From assembly GCA_963746825.1 (NCBI GenBank), contig CAVVCU010000003.1, positions 62,001-126,000 on the forward strand: 64,000 bases of DNA, given 5' to 3'. Below are positions 53,286 through 60,421 of this stretch, piece after piece. The notes under the pieces were generated by a model. That model was not told the DNA's origin and did no database searches. It was given only the letters and a program-made list of their open reading frames with translations. The position numbers and the translations under genes were made by a program. How positions within the stretch are numbered: the first letter of the stretch is position 1; every line of letters begins with the position of its first letter. This DNA comes from JACVRW01 sp963746825. Its GTDB lineage: Bacteria > Actinomycetota > Thermoleophilia > Solirubrobacterales > Thermoleophilaceae.

Positions 53286-53942
53286 TCAGGCGCCGTCGGC
53301 CCACAGCAGCTCGAGCGGGTCGCCCGCGGCGGCCTCGGCCTGCTGGGTGGGGAGCATCTCGCGCAGCCGGCGCGCGCGGGCCGCGCGTCGCTGGTCTCCG
53401 CGCGAACCGTGGCTGCGCTCCAGTCCGAGCAGCGCGGCCCACGCCAGCTCGTGCGCGCAGTGGCGGCGCAACTGCTCGGGGTGAGGGAGGTCGCGGTCGT
53501 CGCGGGTCTCGACGATCCACAGGCCGTCCGCGTCACTCACGCCGGCGTACCAGGCGTGAGGGGAGGAGAACACGCCGGTGCGCATCCCGGCCCGCCGGCC
53601 CGCCTCGGCCATCACCACGGCGAGCATCAGCGGATGTCCGACTCGGCGCGCCAGCACCTCGTCGAGCATCAAAGTCCGGGGCTCGCGGTGATCGACCGCA
53701 AAGCAGGGGTCCTCGGACAACAGGGCGCCGAGCCGAGCCGCGGCCTCGTGGGCGGGCGCGGCCGACGCATCGAACAAGCGCCGGCCAAGCTCGTCGAGGG
53801 CGAAGTCGACGGTGTCGGACACCGGCCGTCCCTCGATCGCCGCGCCGAGCACCGACAGCAGTTCACCCCGCGGCGGGTTTCCCGCCGCCGCCAACCGCTC
53901 GAAGCTGTCCACCGAACCCGGCCCTGGATGTCCATTCTCCAC
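53286..53942 (-). CDS. SirB1-like (transglutaminase-like fold) protein
   Basis: 218 residues. LMLDEVLARRVGHPLMLAVVMAEAGRRAGM (in two parts, about 91-120) matches the SirB1 core (VL-x-RR-x-G-x-P-x-x-L); HAWYAG near 129 corresponds to the family His. The N-terminal part is helical. SirB1 proteins are usually catalytically silent relatives of transglutaminases. It lies just downstream of two strong palindromes (53960-53973 and 54015-54030). ATG start at 53942. Confidence 0.65.
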   Translation of the reverse strand: MENGHPGPGSVDSFERLAAAGNPPRGELLSVLGAAIEGRPVSDTVDFALDELGRRLFDASAAPAHEAAARLGALLSEDPCFAVDHREPRTLMLDEVLARRVGHPLMLAVVMAEAGRRAGMRTGVFSSPHAWYAGVSDADGLWIVETRDDRDLPHPEQLRRHCAHELAWAALLGLERSHGSRGDQRRAARARRLREMLPTQQAEAAAGDPLELLWADGA

Positions 53943-53959
53943 TGCGCGCCGCTCCCGAA

Positions 53960-53973
53960 TTAGGGTGCCCTAA
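53960..53973. promoter_or_regulatory. TTAGGG-TG-CCCTAA palindrome
   Basis: A perfect 6-2-6 palindrome 18 nt upstream of the SirB1-like start, in the region where a -10/-35 would sit. Its sequence matches the second site 42 nt away. Operator for an unknown dimeric regulator; the adjacent PadR protein is the simplest candidate. Confidence 0.6.
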
Positions 53974-54014
53974 TAACCTGCTGACGCGAGTGATATCAGA
54001 CTTGAGAGCTAGGG

Positions 54015-54030
54015 GTTAGGGAACCCTAAC
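54015..54030. promoter_or_regulatory. GTTAGGG-AA-CCCTAAC palindrome
   Basis: A perfect 7-2-7 palindrome, the same core as the site at 53960, centred 56 bp away. The pair lies between the end of the PadR gene and the start of the SirB1-like gene and resembles a two-operator repressor arrangement. Confidence 0.6.
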
Positions 54031-54045
54031 TACAGGAGCGCGCGG

Positions 54046-54591
54046 TCAACCGGCCGGGGCGTCGAGCAGGCGCTGGACGAAGCGCTTCGCGGCGTTCGCG
54101 TTCTCCACCCGCCAGTCGAGCACCAGCCTCTCGAGCCCGGTGGCGGCGCTCTGAGCGCGGGCGAGGCCCTCCACGATCGGCTGGAGCTCGCGCGCCTGGG
54201 ACTCGAGCAGCGACAGTGGGCTGTCGCCCCTGCGGGCCAGGAAGGCCAGCTTGAGGATCAACACATTCCGGAGGTCCCTCACGTGCTCGACCGGTGTCGC
54301 CAGCCACTCCGAGAATGCCTGCGCACCGCCCTCCGTACAGCCGACCCGGGTGCGGGCCGGCCCACTCTGCCCGCTCTCGGCGCCGATCTCCTTCACCAAG
54401 CCCAGGGCCTTCAGTCGCTCGAGCGAGCGGTAGACGAGCGAGCGCCGGACCGTCCAGACCTGCCCGAGTTCGGCGCCGGGCGCGAGTAGCTTCGCGGCGG
54501 CAAATCCGTGTGTCGATCCCTCGGTGACTATTCCGAGAACCGCCCACTCGCTGAGGGTGAGGGCGTCGGTGTCGGCTTCAGCTACGCGCAG
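54046..54591 (-). CDS. PadR-family transcriptional regulator, probable CTG start
   Basis: 181 residues. N-terminal winged helix: LTLSEWAVLGIVTEGSTHGF (about 11-30), VWTVRRSLVYRSLERLKALG (about 43-62); C-terminal helical dimerisation domain. No ATG, GTG or TTG exists in frame between the upstream stop and the start of the domain; a CTG at 54591 is the only near-start, so either a rare start or an undetected sequence error is present. Last gene of the leftward ExbB/PKD operon. PadR proteins usually respond to small aromatic or drug ligands. Confidence 0.75.
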   Translation of the reverse strand: MRVAEADTDALTLSEWAVLGIVTEGSTHGFAAAKLLAPGAELGQVWTVRRSLVYRSLERLKALGLVKEIGAESGQSGPARTRVGCTEGGAQAFSEWLATPVEHVRDLRNVLILKLAFLARRGDSPLSLLESQARELQPIVEGLARAQSAATGLERLVLDWRVENANAAKRFVQRLLDAPAG

Positions 54592-54595
54592 GGCG

Positions 54596-54919
54596 TCAGT
54601 CTCTCGGCCCCGTCACGTAGATCAACTCGCCGTTGCGCAGGCGGTAGACGGTGCCCACCCGCTCACCTCGGCCGGCCACGCGCTCGCCGGGGTCGTTCAG
54701 GGGCCGGGCCTGCTCGCGGGGGCGCAGCTTGATCAGGTCGCTGCCCTCCTGGGCGGTTCGCTGCGAGATCTCCAGACCGGTGACGGCGACCAGCAGAAAG
54801 GCGATCGCCAGGACGATGCCCAGGTCGAAGAGGTTCACGAGGCCGTCCAGCGGGTCACCCGCGCGGTCACCGTGGAGCCGGACGCGGCTGGGCACGCGGC
54901 TGGACACTCGCCGGCTCAC
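54596..54919 (-). CDS. DUF2149 membrane protein (partner of ExbB-like channel)
   Basis: 107 residues: one membrane helix (LGIVLAIAFLLVAVTGLEIS, about 33-52) and a soluble C-terminal domain (RLRNGELIYVTG). In other genomes DUF2149 genes sit beside MotA/TolQ/ExbB genes, so an ExbD/TolR-like role (proton-channel partner) is inferred; the usual single Asp in the ExbD helix is not obvious here. The ATG at 54919 overlaps the ExbB-like stop by 4 nt. Confidence 0.7.
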   Translation of the reverse strand: MSRRVSSRVPSRVRLHGDRAGDPLDGLVNLFDLGIVLAIAFLLVAVTGLEISQRTAQEGSDLIKLRPREQARPLNDPGERVAGRGERVGTVYRLRNGELIYVTGPRD

Positions 54920-55536
54920 GATGCTGCCTCCGGGTTGAGCGCGGCCGCCGCGTACTCGAGATCCGAATGGTCCTGGGCGTACAGCCGCTCGCGGACCAGG
55001 GACACGCCGAAGGCCAGCAGGCCGATGAGGATGCCGATCACCGTTATCCCAAAGGCCACCTGGAGCGCGTCAGAGAGCTGCTCGAGATCGCCGCGTCCGA
55101 GAGCGCTGAGCGCAGGCGACAGCGGAATCAGCGTTCCCATCAGCCCGAGGCCCGGCCCGGCGCGGACCAGGATGCGGCTGCGCTCGAGCCGGCGTAGCGC
55201 CTGCAGGTCGAAATCGGCGAGCGACTTGGCGATGCGGTCGTCGGCTCCGGGTTGGCCGTGCTCGGCGACCATGAAGTCGAGCACCGTCGTCATCGACCCG
55301 CTCGGAGACGAGTCGGCGAGCACCCGCTTGGCTTGCTCGCGCTGGCCCTTGGCCAGGAGGGCCTGTGCTTCGGCGCTCCTGACGAAGAGGGTCGGAGACC
55401 CGCGCCTCCGGCGCCGGCGCCAGAGCTCCACCGACAGCTCGCCGACCTGAAAGATCGCCACCGCGAGTGCGGCCAGACCCAGAGCGAGCACCGGGTAGCG
55501 GAGCGCCTCGGCGATGGCAATCGCCGCGTCCTCCAC
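54916..55536 (-). CDS. MotA/TolQ/ExbB-family proton channel protein
   Basis: 206 residues with three membrane helices (about 13-33, 126-148, 158-182). The GPGLGLMGTLIPLSPALSAL (about 127-146) and ALQVAFGITVIGILIGLLAF (about 157-176) segments are the TolQ/ExbB signature pair. It should form a pentameric channel that turns proton flow into mechanical work on a partner protein. In this presumably single-membrane organism the target must be something other than a TonB receptor. Ends 1 nt after the PKD-protein gene. Confidence 0.82.
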   Translation of the reverse strand: MEDAAIAIAEALRYPVLALGLAALAVAIFQVGELSVELWRRRRRRGSPTLFVRSAEAQALLAKGQREQAKRVLADSSPSGSMTTVLDFMVAEHGQPGADDRIAKSLADFDLQALRRLERSRILVRAGPGLGLMGTLIPLSPALSALGRGDLEQLSDALQVAFGITVIGILIGLLAFGVSLVRERLYAQDHSDLEYAAAALNPEAAS

Positions 55537-55537
55537 G

Positions 55538-56737
55538 CTACGCCCTCCGTCCCTCGCGCCACACGCCCAATGCCAGGAGCACCACGGCCGCGATCAGGCC
55601 GGTCGGCACGGTGGCGGCACTGCGCTCGGGAGCCTCGCCGCCGGCGCTCGCGGCGGGCAGGGCGCCGCCGCTGAGCTGAGCTCGCCGGGCCTGGCCGCCG
55701 GGAGCGATGCGCAGGCCGCTGACCGTTCCGATGGCCTCTGCGCTGTCGCCGGCGCCCGGGTCGGGCTGCGCGGGCGGGGTCGGGGGGCTAGAGGGAGTGG
55801 GAGTGGATGGAGCAAGGGGAGCAATCGGCGTCGGCAGCGGCGCGACCGGCGCCGGTGCTGCCGCCGTGGGCGGGGCGGGCGCCGCGCCGCCCTCGCTCGT
55901 CTGCGGCCCGCTCTGCGGAGCGCCCTGCTCGGTCGACTCGCCGCTGCCCTCGCCCTGTTTCCGCTCGCTGGGCTCGCCCACCTGGACGGACACCGGATCC
56001 GAGGTCCCGCCCGAGTCTCCGTCGCCGGTCACGCGCAGGACCACGTCGAAGCGCCCGGCCTCGTCGAACACGTGGCGCACCCTCGTGCCGACGGCGGTCG
56101 TGCCGTCGCCAAAACGCCACTCGTAGGTGAGCTGCTCGCCCGGGGGCGCCCCGGTCGCCTCGCCGGAGAAGACCACCGCGCCCCCGGCGCTGAGCCGCCG
56201 CCGGGTTCCCTCGGCGGACACCGTGAGCTGGGCCCCGGTCCGGGCCACCACGCTCAGCGGCTTTCCCCCGGAGAGGCTGAACGAGTCGCGATCGTTGGCG
56301 TCGCCGGGCCCTGCGCTGGGACGTATGAATCCGATCACGCCCGTATCGACCCAGACGAGCGGAGCCAGCCCCGAGGCGGGATCGATCGCGTCGCGCGTAA
56401 GAGCCAGGAAGCTGCCGTCGGGCCGGCTCAGCTCGACAAACGAGACCGCGGCGGGGTCGAGCCCGGCCAGAGCGAGGACGCTGGCGAGACGCGTGCCCGT
56501 CTGGAAGACGGACTCCTCCTGCCCGCTCGACGACCGCAGCACATACTCGGTCACCGGCACGTCGGCGGCTGCGGCTATGTCCTCGGCCGCGACGAATCGC
56601 TCGCCGGCGCCGCCCGGCAGGCGGACGGTCACGCCGGAGGCCGCCTGAGCGGTGGCCGGCAGCAGGCTCAGGCCGAGTGTGGCCGCGACCGCCACGGCCG
56701 CCGCGCGCCTACGGCCGCGGAGTGAACCGGACCACAT
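55538..56737 (-). CDS. Surface-anchored PKD-domain protein with Mo-oxidoreductase-like N-domain
   Basis: 399 residues: signal peptide (about 10-33); an N-terminal domain (about 34-165) whose GTRLASVLALAGLDPAAV and DGSFLALTRDAI pattern recalls the SUOX-like molybdopterin-binding fold but without its cysteine; a PKD domain (about 168-255; YEWRFGDGTTAVGTRVRHVF); a Pro/Ser/Ala-rich wall linker; and a C-terminal membrane helix (PTGLIAAVVLLALGVW). The product is displayed on the surface and anchored in the membrane. It overlaps the lipoprotein gene by 29 nt. The N-domain assignment is weak. Confidence 0.6.
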   Translation of the reverse strand: MWSGSLRGRRRAAAVAVAATLGLSLLPATAQAASGVTVRLPGGAGERFVAAEDIAAAADVPVTEYVLRSSSGQEESVFQTGTRLASVLALAGLDPAAVSFVELSRPDGSFLALTRDAIDPASGLAPLVWVDTGVIGFIRPSAGPGDANDRDSFSLSGGKPLSVVARTGAQLTVSAEGTRRRLSAGGAVVFSGEATGAPPGEQLTYEWRFGDGTTAVGTRVRHVFDEAGRFDVVLRVTGDGDSGGTSDPVSVQVGEPSERKQGEGSGESTEQGAPQSGPQTSEGGAAPAPPTAAAPAPVAPLPTPIAPLAPSTPTPSSPPTPPAQPDPGAGDSAEAIGTVSGLRIAPGGQARRAQLSGGALPAASAGGEAPERSAATVPTGLIAAVVLLALGVWREGRRA

Positions 56738-57173
56738 AGGGAAAGTCGCCGAACGCGACGTCGAGGAGATAGCGGCCGGAGAGCTCGAGCCGGCGCTCGC
56801 CCCGCGCTGCCGCGGTTCGGAACAGCCGGACGCGCTTGCCCTTGTCGGACCCGGATGTGCCGATGAGCGAGGCCACGAAGGCCGTCTCGTTTTCGAAGTC
56901 TCGCCCGGGAGCCTCGGGGGCCCACTGCTGAAAGCGGACGAGGTAGCGACCGCGCAGGTCGGCCGGCTTGTGCGAGCGGGGCGCGAAGGCGCCGCGAAAG
57001 ACGAGCTCCCCTTCAGCCGGCCGCTCCGTGGCCAGCGGGGGGTCGGCGACGAGCTTCTTCGGCGCGGCCGGCGCCTCGGTCTCCGACGAGCAGGCCGCCA
57101 GGCACAGCGACGAGCTCACAGTGAGCAGGGCGACGGCGGTGAGGGCTCGATCGACTTGACAGGCGCGCAACAT
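56709..57173 (-). CDS. Small lipoprotein
   Basis: 154 residues from ATG 57173. Lipoprotein signal LLTVSSSLCLAAC with lipid-accepting Cys near 29. The mature protein is a beta-rich domain (GRYLVRFQQWAPE..., GRYLLDVAFGDFPYVVRFTPRP) of no known family. First gene of the leftward operon with the PKD protein, ExbB-like channel, DUF2149 and PadR. Confidence 0.65.
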   Translation of the reverse strand: MLRACQVDRALTAVALLTVSSSLCLAACSSETEAPAAPKKLVADPPLATERPAEGELVFRGAFAPRSHKPADLRGRYLVRFQQWAPEAPGRDFENETAFVASLIGTSGSDKGKRVRLFRTAAARGERRLELSGRYLLDVAFGDFPYVVRFTPRP

Positions 57174-57182
57174 ATACGACAA

Positions 57183-57203
57183 AGTAGTCACCCGCTGACT
57201 ACT
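57183..57203. promoter_or_regulatory. Palindrome in the divergent lipoprotein/modA promoter region
   Basis: AGTAGTC-N7-GACTACT, a perfect 7-7-7 inverted repeat, 10 nt from the lipoprotein start and 20 nt from the ferritin-like start. A likely shared operator for both divergent operons. It differs from the TTAGGG palindromes and from the E. coli ModE site. Confidence 0.55.
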
Positions 57204-57222
57204 GGCCAAAAGGATTTGATGC

Positions 57223-57837
57223 GTGGGCGCTGTTGGGGAACGATCCGGACGCTGGTTGGCGATTCTAGTGCTGGCCGGGGTCCTGGGCTTCTCGTCGTCG
57301 GCCACGGCTCAGGCGCCGCCCGCTCCGGCGCCGTTCGAGGACGACTACAACTTCCTGTTCCTCGGCGTGATGAGCGAGCGGATCACGCTCCAGCTCTACT
57401 CCGACGCGCTGGCGCAGGAGGGCTGGACCCGCGCGCAGAGGCGCACTCTGCGGACCGTTCGCCAGGCCGACTACCGCCAGGAGCGCCAGCTGACCCGGGC
57501 GCTGGGAGCCGATGCTCCGGGGTCGGGTGAGTTCGAGGTCGCAATCCCCGCGAAGTCGCTCCGCTCCAAGGCGGCGGTGCTCGCGCTGGCGCGGCGCCTC
57601 GAGCGTTTGAGCGTGGGGATCTACACCGCCGGCGCCCAGGACGCGCTTGACCCGGGCACGCGCCTGGTGCTGGCCAGGCTGCTGGGCCGGGACGCGCAGC
57701 ACCTCTCGACGATCGCCGTGCTGCGGGGCGGTTCGGCGATCACGCCGCTGCCGGCCGGGGTCAGCTCCGAACGCGCCGGAGCGACGATCGACGGCTTCCT
57801 GCGCGTCCCCACCGCGCCCGACATCCCTGACGAGTGA
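57223..57837 (+). CDS. Exported ferritin-like helical protein
   Basis: 204 residues with a signal peptide (about 10-30) and an all-helical domain resembling the ferritin-like fold (FLGVMSERITLQLY, QADYRQERQLTRAL, ARLLGRDAQHLSTIAVL). Acidic and His residues (E, ExxxxE and DxxH patterns) hint at a di-metal site, but the usual ExxH pair is incomplete. GTG start. First gene of the modABC operon. Confidence 0.55.
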   Translation: MGAVGERSGRWLAILVLAGVLGFSSSATAQAPPAPAPFEDDYNFLFLGVMSERITLQLYSDALAQEGWTRAQRRTLRTVRQADYRQERQLTRALGADAPGSGEFEVAIPAKSLRSKAAVLALARRLERLSVGIYTAGAQDALDPGTRLVLARLLGRDAQHLSTIAVLRGGSAITPLPAGVSSERAGATIDGFLRVPTAPDIPDE

Positions 57838-57859
57838 CCACCCCGAGGAGACCCAGACC

Positions 57860-58603
57860 GTGAAACGCCTCCGCATACTCCTGTTCGCGGTAGCCGTCGC
57901 GGCCGTCCTGGCGGTGCCCGCCGGCGCCCACGCCGCGAATGTCTTCGCCGCCGCTTCGCTGCGCGAGGCGTTCCCGGCGCTCGACGCCAACCAGACCTAC
58001 AGCTTCGCCGGTTCCAACCAACTGCAGCTGCAGATCGAGCGCGGCGCGCCGGCCGACGTGTTCGCCTCGGCGGCTCCCGAGGAGGCGCAGGCGCTCTTCG
58101 CCGCCAACCGCTGCGAGCGGCCGGTGACCTTCGCCACGAACGTGGTCGTGCTGCTGGTCCCGAGCAGCAACCCGGCGAACATCGACTCGGTCTACGACCT
58201 GGGGCGCGGTCCGGCCAAGCGACTGGCGATCGGGTCGGCCGGCGTTCCGATCGGCTCCTACACGCGCAAGCTCCTGCGCCGGCTGGGGCTCAGCCGTGTG
58301 CTGACGCGCAACACCGTGTCGACCGAGCCGAACGTGTCGAGCATCACCTCCAAGGTTGCCCTGGGCTCGGCGGATGCCGGTTTCGCGTACGTCACGGACG
58401 GCCGTGTGGTGAGCGACCGTGTCAGGACGATCAGGCTGCCGAAGTACGCCCAGCCGCCGGTGCGCTACCAGATCTGCATCGTCAGGCGGGACGGGGTGGA
58501 CCGCACCGCCGCCGATGCGTTCATCGACCGCGTGGTCAGCACCGCTGGGCGCCGCGTACTCAAGCGGTTCGGCTTTGGGCTCCCGCCCCGCAAGAGGAGC
58601 TAG
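57860..58603 (+). CDS. modA: Molybdate-type ABC solute-binding protein
   Basis: 247 residues: signal peptide to about 26, then NVFAAASLREAFPAL (about 27-41), the ModA anion-binding motif AxSL, followed by FAGSNQLQLQIERGAPADVFASA (in two parts), VLLVPSSNP and GYxD-like DAGFAYVTDGR. These are typical of molybdate/tungstate-binding proteins. GTG start with CGAGGAG upstream. It delivers the oxyanion to the permease encoded next. Confidence 0.87.
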   Translation: MKRLRILLFAVAVAAVLAVPAGAHAANVFAAASLREAFPALDANQTYSFAGSNQLQLQIERGAPADVFASAAPEEAQALFAANRCERPVTFATNVVVLLVPSSNPANIDSVYDLGRGPAKRLAIGSAGVPIGSYTRKLLRRLGLSRVLTRNTVSTEPNVSSITSKVALGSADAGFAYVTDGRVVSDRVRTIRLPKYAQPPVRYQICIVRRDGVDRTAADAFIDRVVSTAGRRVLKRFGFGLPPRKRS

Positions 58604-58664
58604 CGGCCGAAGGCGGCCCGTCGAGCGGGTCGCCTTCACCGCGCTCTTCTCGCTGTGCCTGGGG

Positions 58665-59441
58665 TTGTCGCTGGGCTTCCTGGCGATACCGCTGGTCGCC
58701 CTGTTCAGCGAGGTCCCCCTCGAGGAGCTTCCCGATCTGCTGACCAGCCCCGTCGTGCGGGAGGCGCTCGAGGTGACCGCTCGCACGAACCTGGTCGCCA
58801 ACCTCCTGATCGTAGGAGTCGGCACGCCGGCGGCCTACCTGCTGGCCACTCGTCGCTTCCGAGGACGAGCCCTGATGGTGACGCTGGTCGAGCTGCCCCT
58901 CGTGCTGCCCCCGGCCGTGGCGGGCATCAGCCTGCTCGCCGCCTTCGGGGCCGGAGGCCTGCTGGGGGGCGAGCTGGCGTCCGCGGGGATCGTGCTCCCG
59001 TTCTCCGAGTGGGCCGTGGTGCTCGCCGTGACGTTCGTGGCCTCGCCCTTCTACGTTCGCCAGGCGATCACCGCCTTCGAGGGAGTCGACCAGTCGCTCA
59101 CCGACGCGGCGCGGACTCTCGGCGCCGGCCCGTGGCGGACCTTCCGGCGGGTGGCGCTGCCGCTGGCCCGCAGCGCGCTCGTGGCCGGCTGGGTGCTGGC
59201 CTTCGCGCGCGGGATCGGCGAGTTCGGCGCGACGATCGTGTTCGCGGGGAACGTGCTCGGGCAGACCCAGACCCTTACCCTGGCCGTCTACGAGCAGCTC
59301 GAGGCGGATTTCGACGTCGCGCTGGCGATCGGCATCCTGCTGGTGCTGACCAGCGCAGCGATCCTCGTCGCCTACAAGCTCGTCGCCGGATGGCAGGACT
59401 CCACAGCGAAATCAAGACTCGGCTTCGGTCCTTCGACCTAG
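58665..59441 (+). CDS. modB: Molybdate-type ABC permease, start uncertain
   Basis: At least 258 residues. The frame is open for another 20 codons upstream, and that sequence (RVAFTALFSLCLGL) is a normal first membrane helix for ModB, but it has no ATG/GTG/TTG; TTG 58665 is the first usable codon and would shorten the first helix. The EAA-like loop is DAARTLGAGPWRTFRRVALPL (in two parts, about 147-167), followed by GEFGATIVFAGN, typical of ModB. Five to six membrane helices. Forms the channel with ModC. Confidence 0.8.
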   Translation: MSLGFLAIPLVALFSEVPLEELPDLLTSPVVREALEVTARTNLVANLLIVGVGTPAAYLLATRRFRGRALMVTLVELPLVLPPAVAGISLLAAFGAGGLLGGELASAGIVLPFSEWAVVLAVTFVASPFYVRQAITAFEGVDQSLTDAARTLGAGPWRTFRRVALPLARSALVAGWVLAFARGIGEFGATIVFAGNVLGQTQTLTLAVYEQLEADFDVALAIGILLVLTSAAILVAYKLVAGWQDSTAKSRLGFGPST

Positions 59442-60421
59442 ACCTGTCGCTCGCCGTGGAGGGGGAGACGCTGGCGCTCGTCGGCCCGTCGGGCAGCGGC
59501 AAGACCACGGTGCTGCGCTGCATCGCCGGACTGCACCGGCCCGATGCGGGCCGGATCCAGGTGGGTGAGCGGCGGTGGTTCGACGGAGCTCGGGGCATCG
59601 ACCTCGCTCCGGAGGAGCGCTCCGTGGGCATGGTCTTCCAGGACTACGCGCTGTTTCCCCACATGAGCGTGCGTGACAACGTGGGCTTCGGAGGCGCGGG
59701 GCAGGCCGACGAGATGCTGCGGCGGCTGCGCATCGACCACCTGGCTGGCGAGCGGCCGGGCAAGATCTCCGGGGGCGAGCGCCAGCGCGTGGCGCTGGCC
59801 CGCGCCCTCTCCAGCGAGCCTGACGTGCTGCTGCTCGACGAGCCGCTCTCGGCGCTCGACCCCCACACCCGGTCGCTGCTGCGCCAGGAGCTGCGCGACA
59901 CCCTGGTCGCCGCGGGGCTGCCCACTGTCCTCGTGACGCACGACTTCCGCGAGGCCGCGGCGCTGTCACAGCGCATCGCGGTGATCTCCGAGGGGCGCCT
60001 TCTCCAGGTGGGAACCGCGCAGGAGCTCGTGGCCCGCCCGGCCGACGCGCTGGTGGCGGCCTTGACCGGCGCGACCGTGGTGGCGGGCGTGGCCTCGCCG
60101 GATCCCGAGGGGGGCTCGACCGTCGCGCTCGCCGGCGGACAGGTGCTTCGCGTGGAGCAACGCGCGGAGGGGCCGGTGCAGCTCGCCGTGCTTCCCTGGC
60201 TCGTCGGCATCACCCCCGGCGGGGTGGCCGGGGGGTGGGGGAGCGAGGGCGAGATCACGGGAATCGTCCCCGAGGGCATCCGCACCCTCGTCGTGGTGGG
60301 AGCCCTCAGGAGCGAGCAGCCCGCCGACGCTGTGGCGCGCCTCGGCCTGCGCGTGGGTCAGCGGGTCTGGCTCGACGTGCCGTCTGGAGCGGTACGGCTT
60401 CTGGCCGAATTTCTGCTCTAG
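59390..60421 (+). CDS. modC: Molybdate-type ABC ATPase
   Basis: 343 residues: Walker A GPSGSGKTT (about 31-39), signature SGGERQRVALARAL, Walker B VLLLDEPLSALDP, then a TOBE-like domain (about 250-343; GEITGIVPEGIRTLVVVG) that in ModC senses bound oxyanion. ATG lies inside the modB 3' end, a 52-nt overlap. Its stop codon TAG shares CTAG with the stop of the convergent efflux gene. Confidence 0.88.
   Translation: MAGLHSEIKTRLRSFDLDLSLAVEGETLALVGPSGSGKTTVLRCIAGLHRPDAGRIQVGERRWFDGARGIDLAPEERSVGMVFQDYALFPHMSVRDNVGFGGAGQADEMLRRLRIDHLAGERPGKISGGERQRVALARALSSEPDVLLLDEPLSALDPHTRSLLRQELRDTLVAAGLPTVLVTHDFREAAALSQRIAVISEGRLLQVGTAQELVARPADALVAALTGATVVAGVASPDPEGGSTVALAGGQVLRVEQRAEGPVQLAVLPWLVGITPGGVAGGWGSEGEITGIVPEGIRTLVVVGALRSEQPADAVARLGLRVGQRVWLDVPSGAVRLLAEFLL

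Noticed and set aside
54026..54547. 173-residue open frame opposite or overlapping the PadR gene on the same strand
   Set aside because: Another frame of the same strand gives a clear PadR winged helix and C-terminal domain; this one is Arg/Gly-rich noise.
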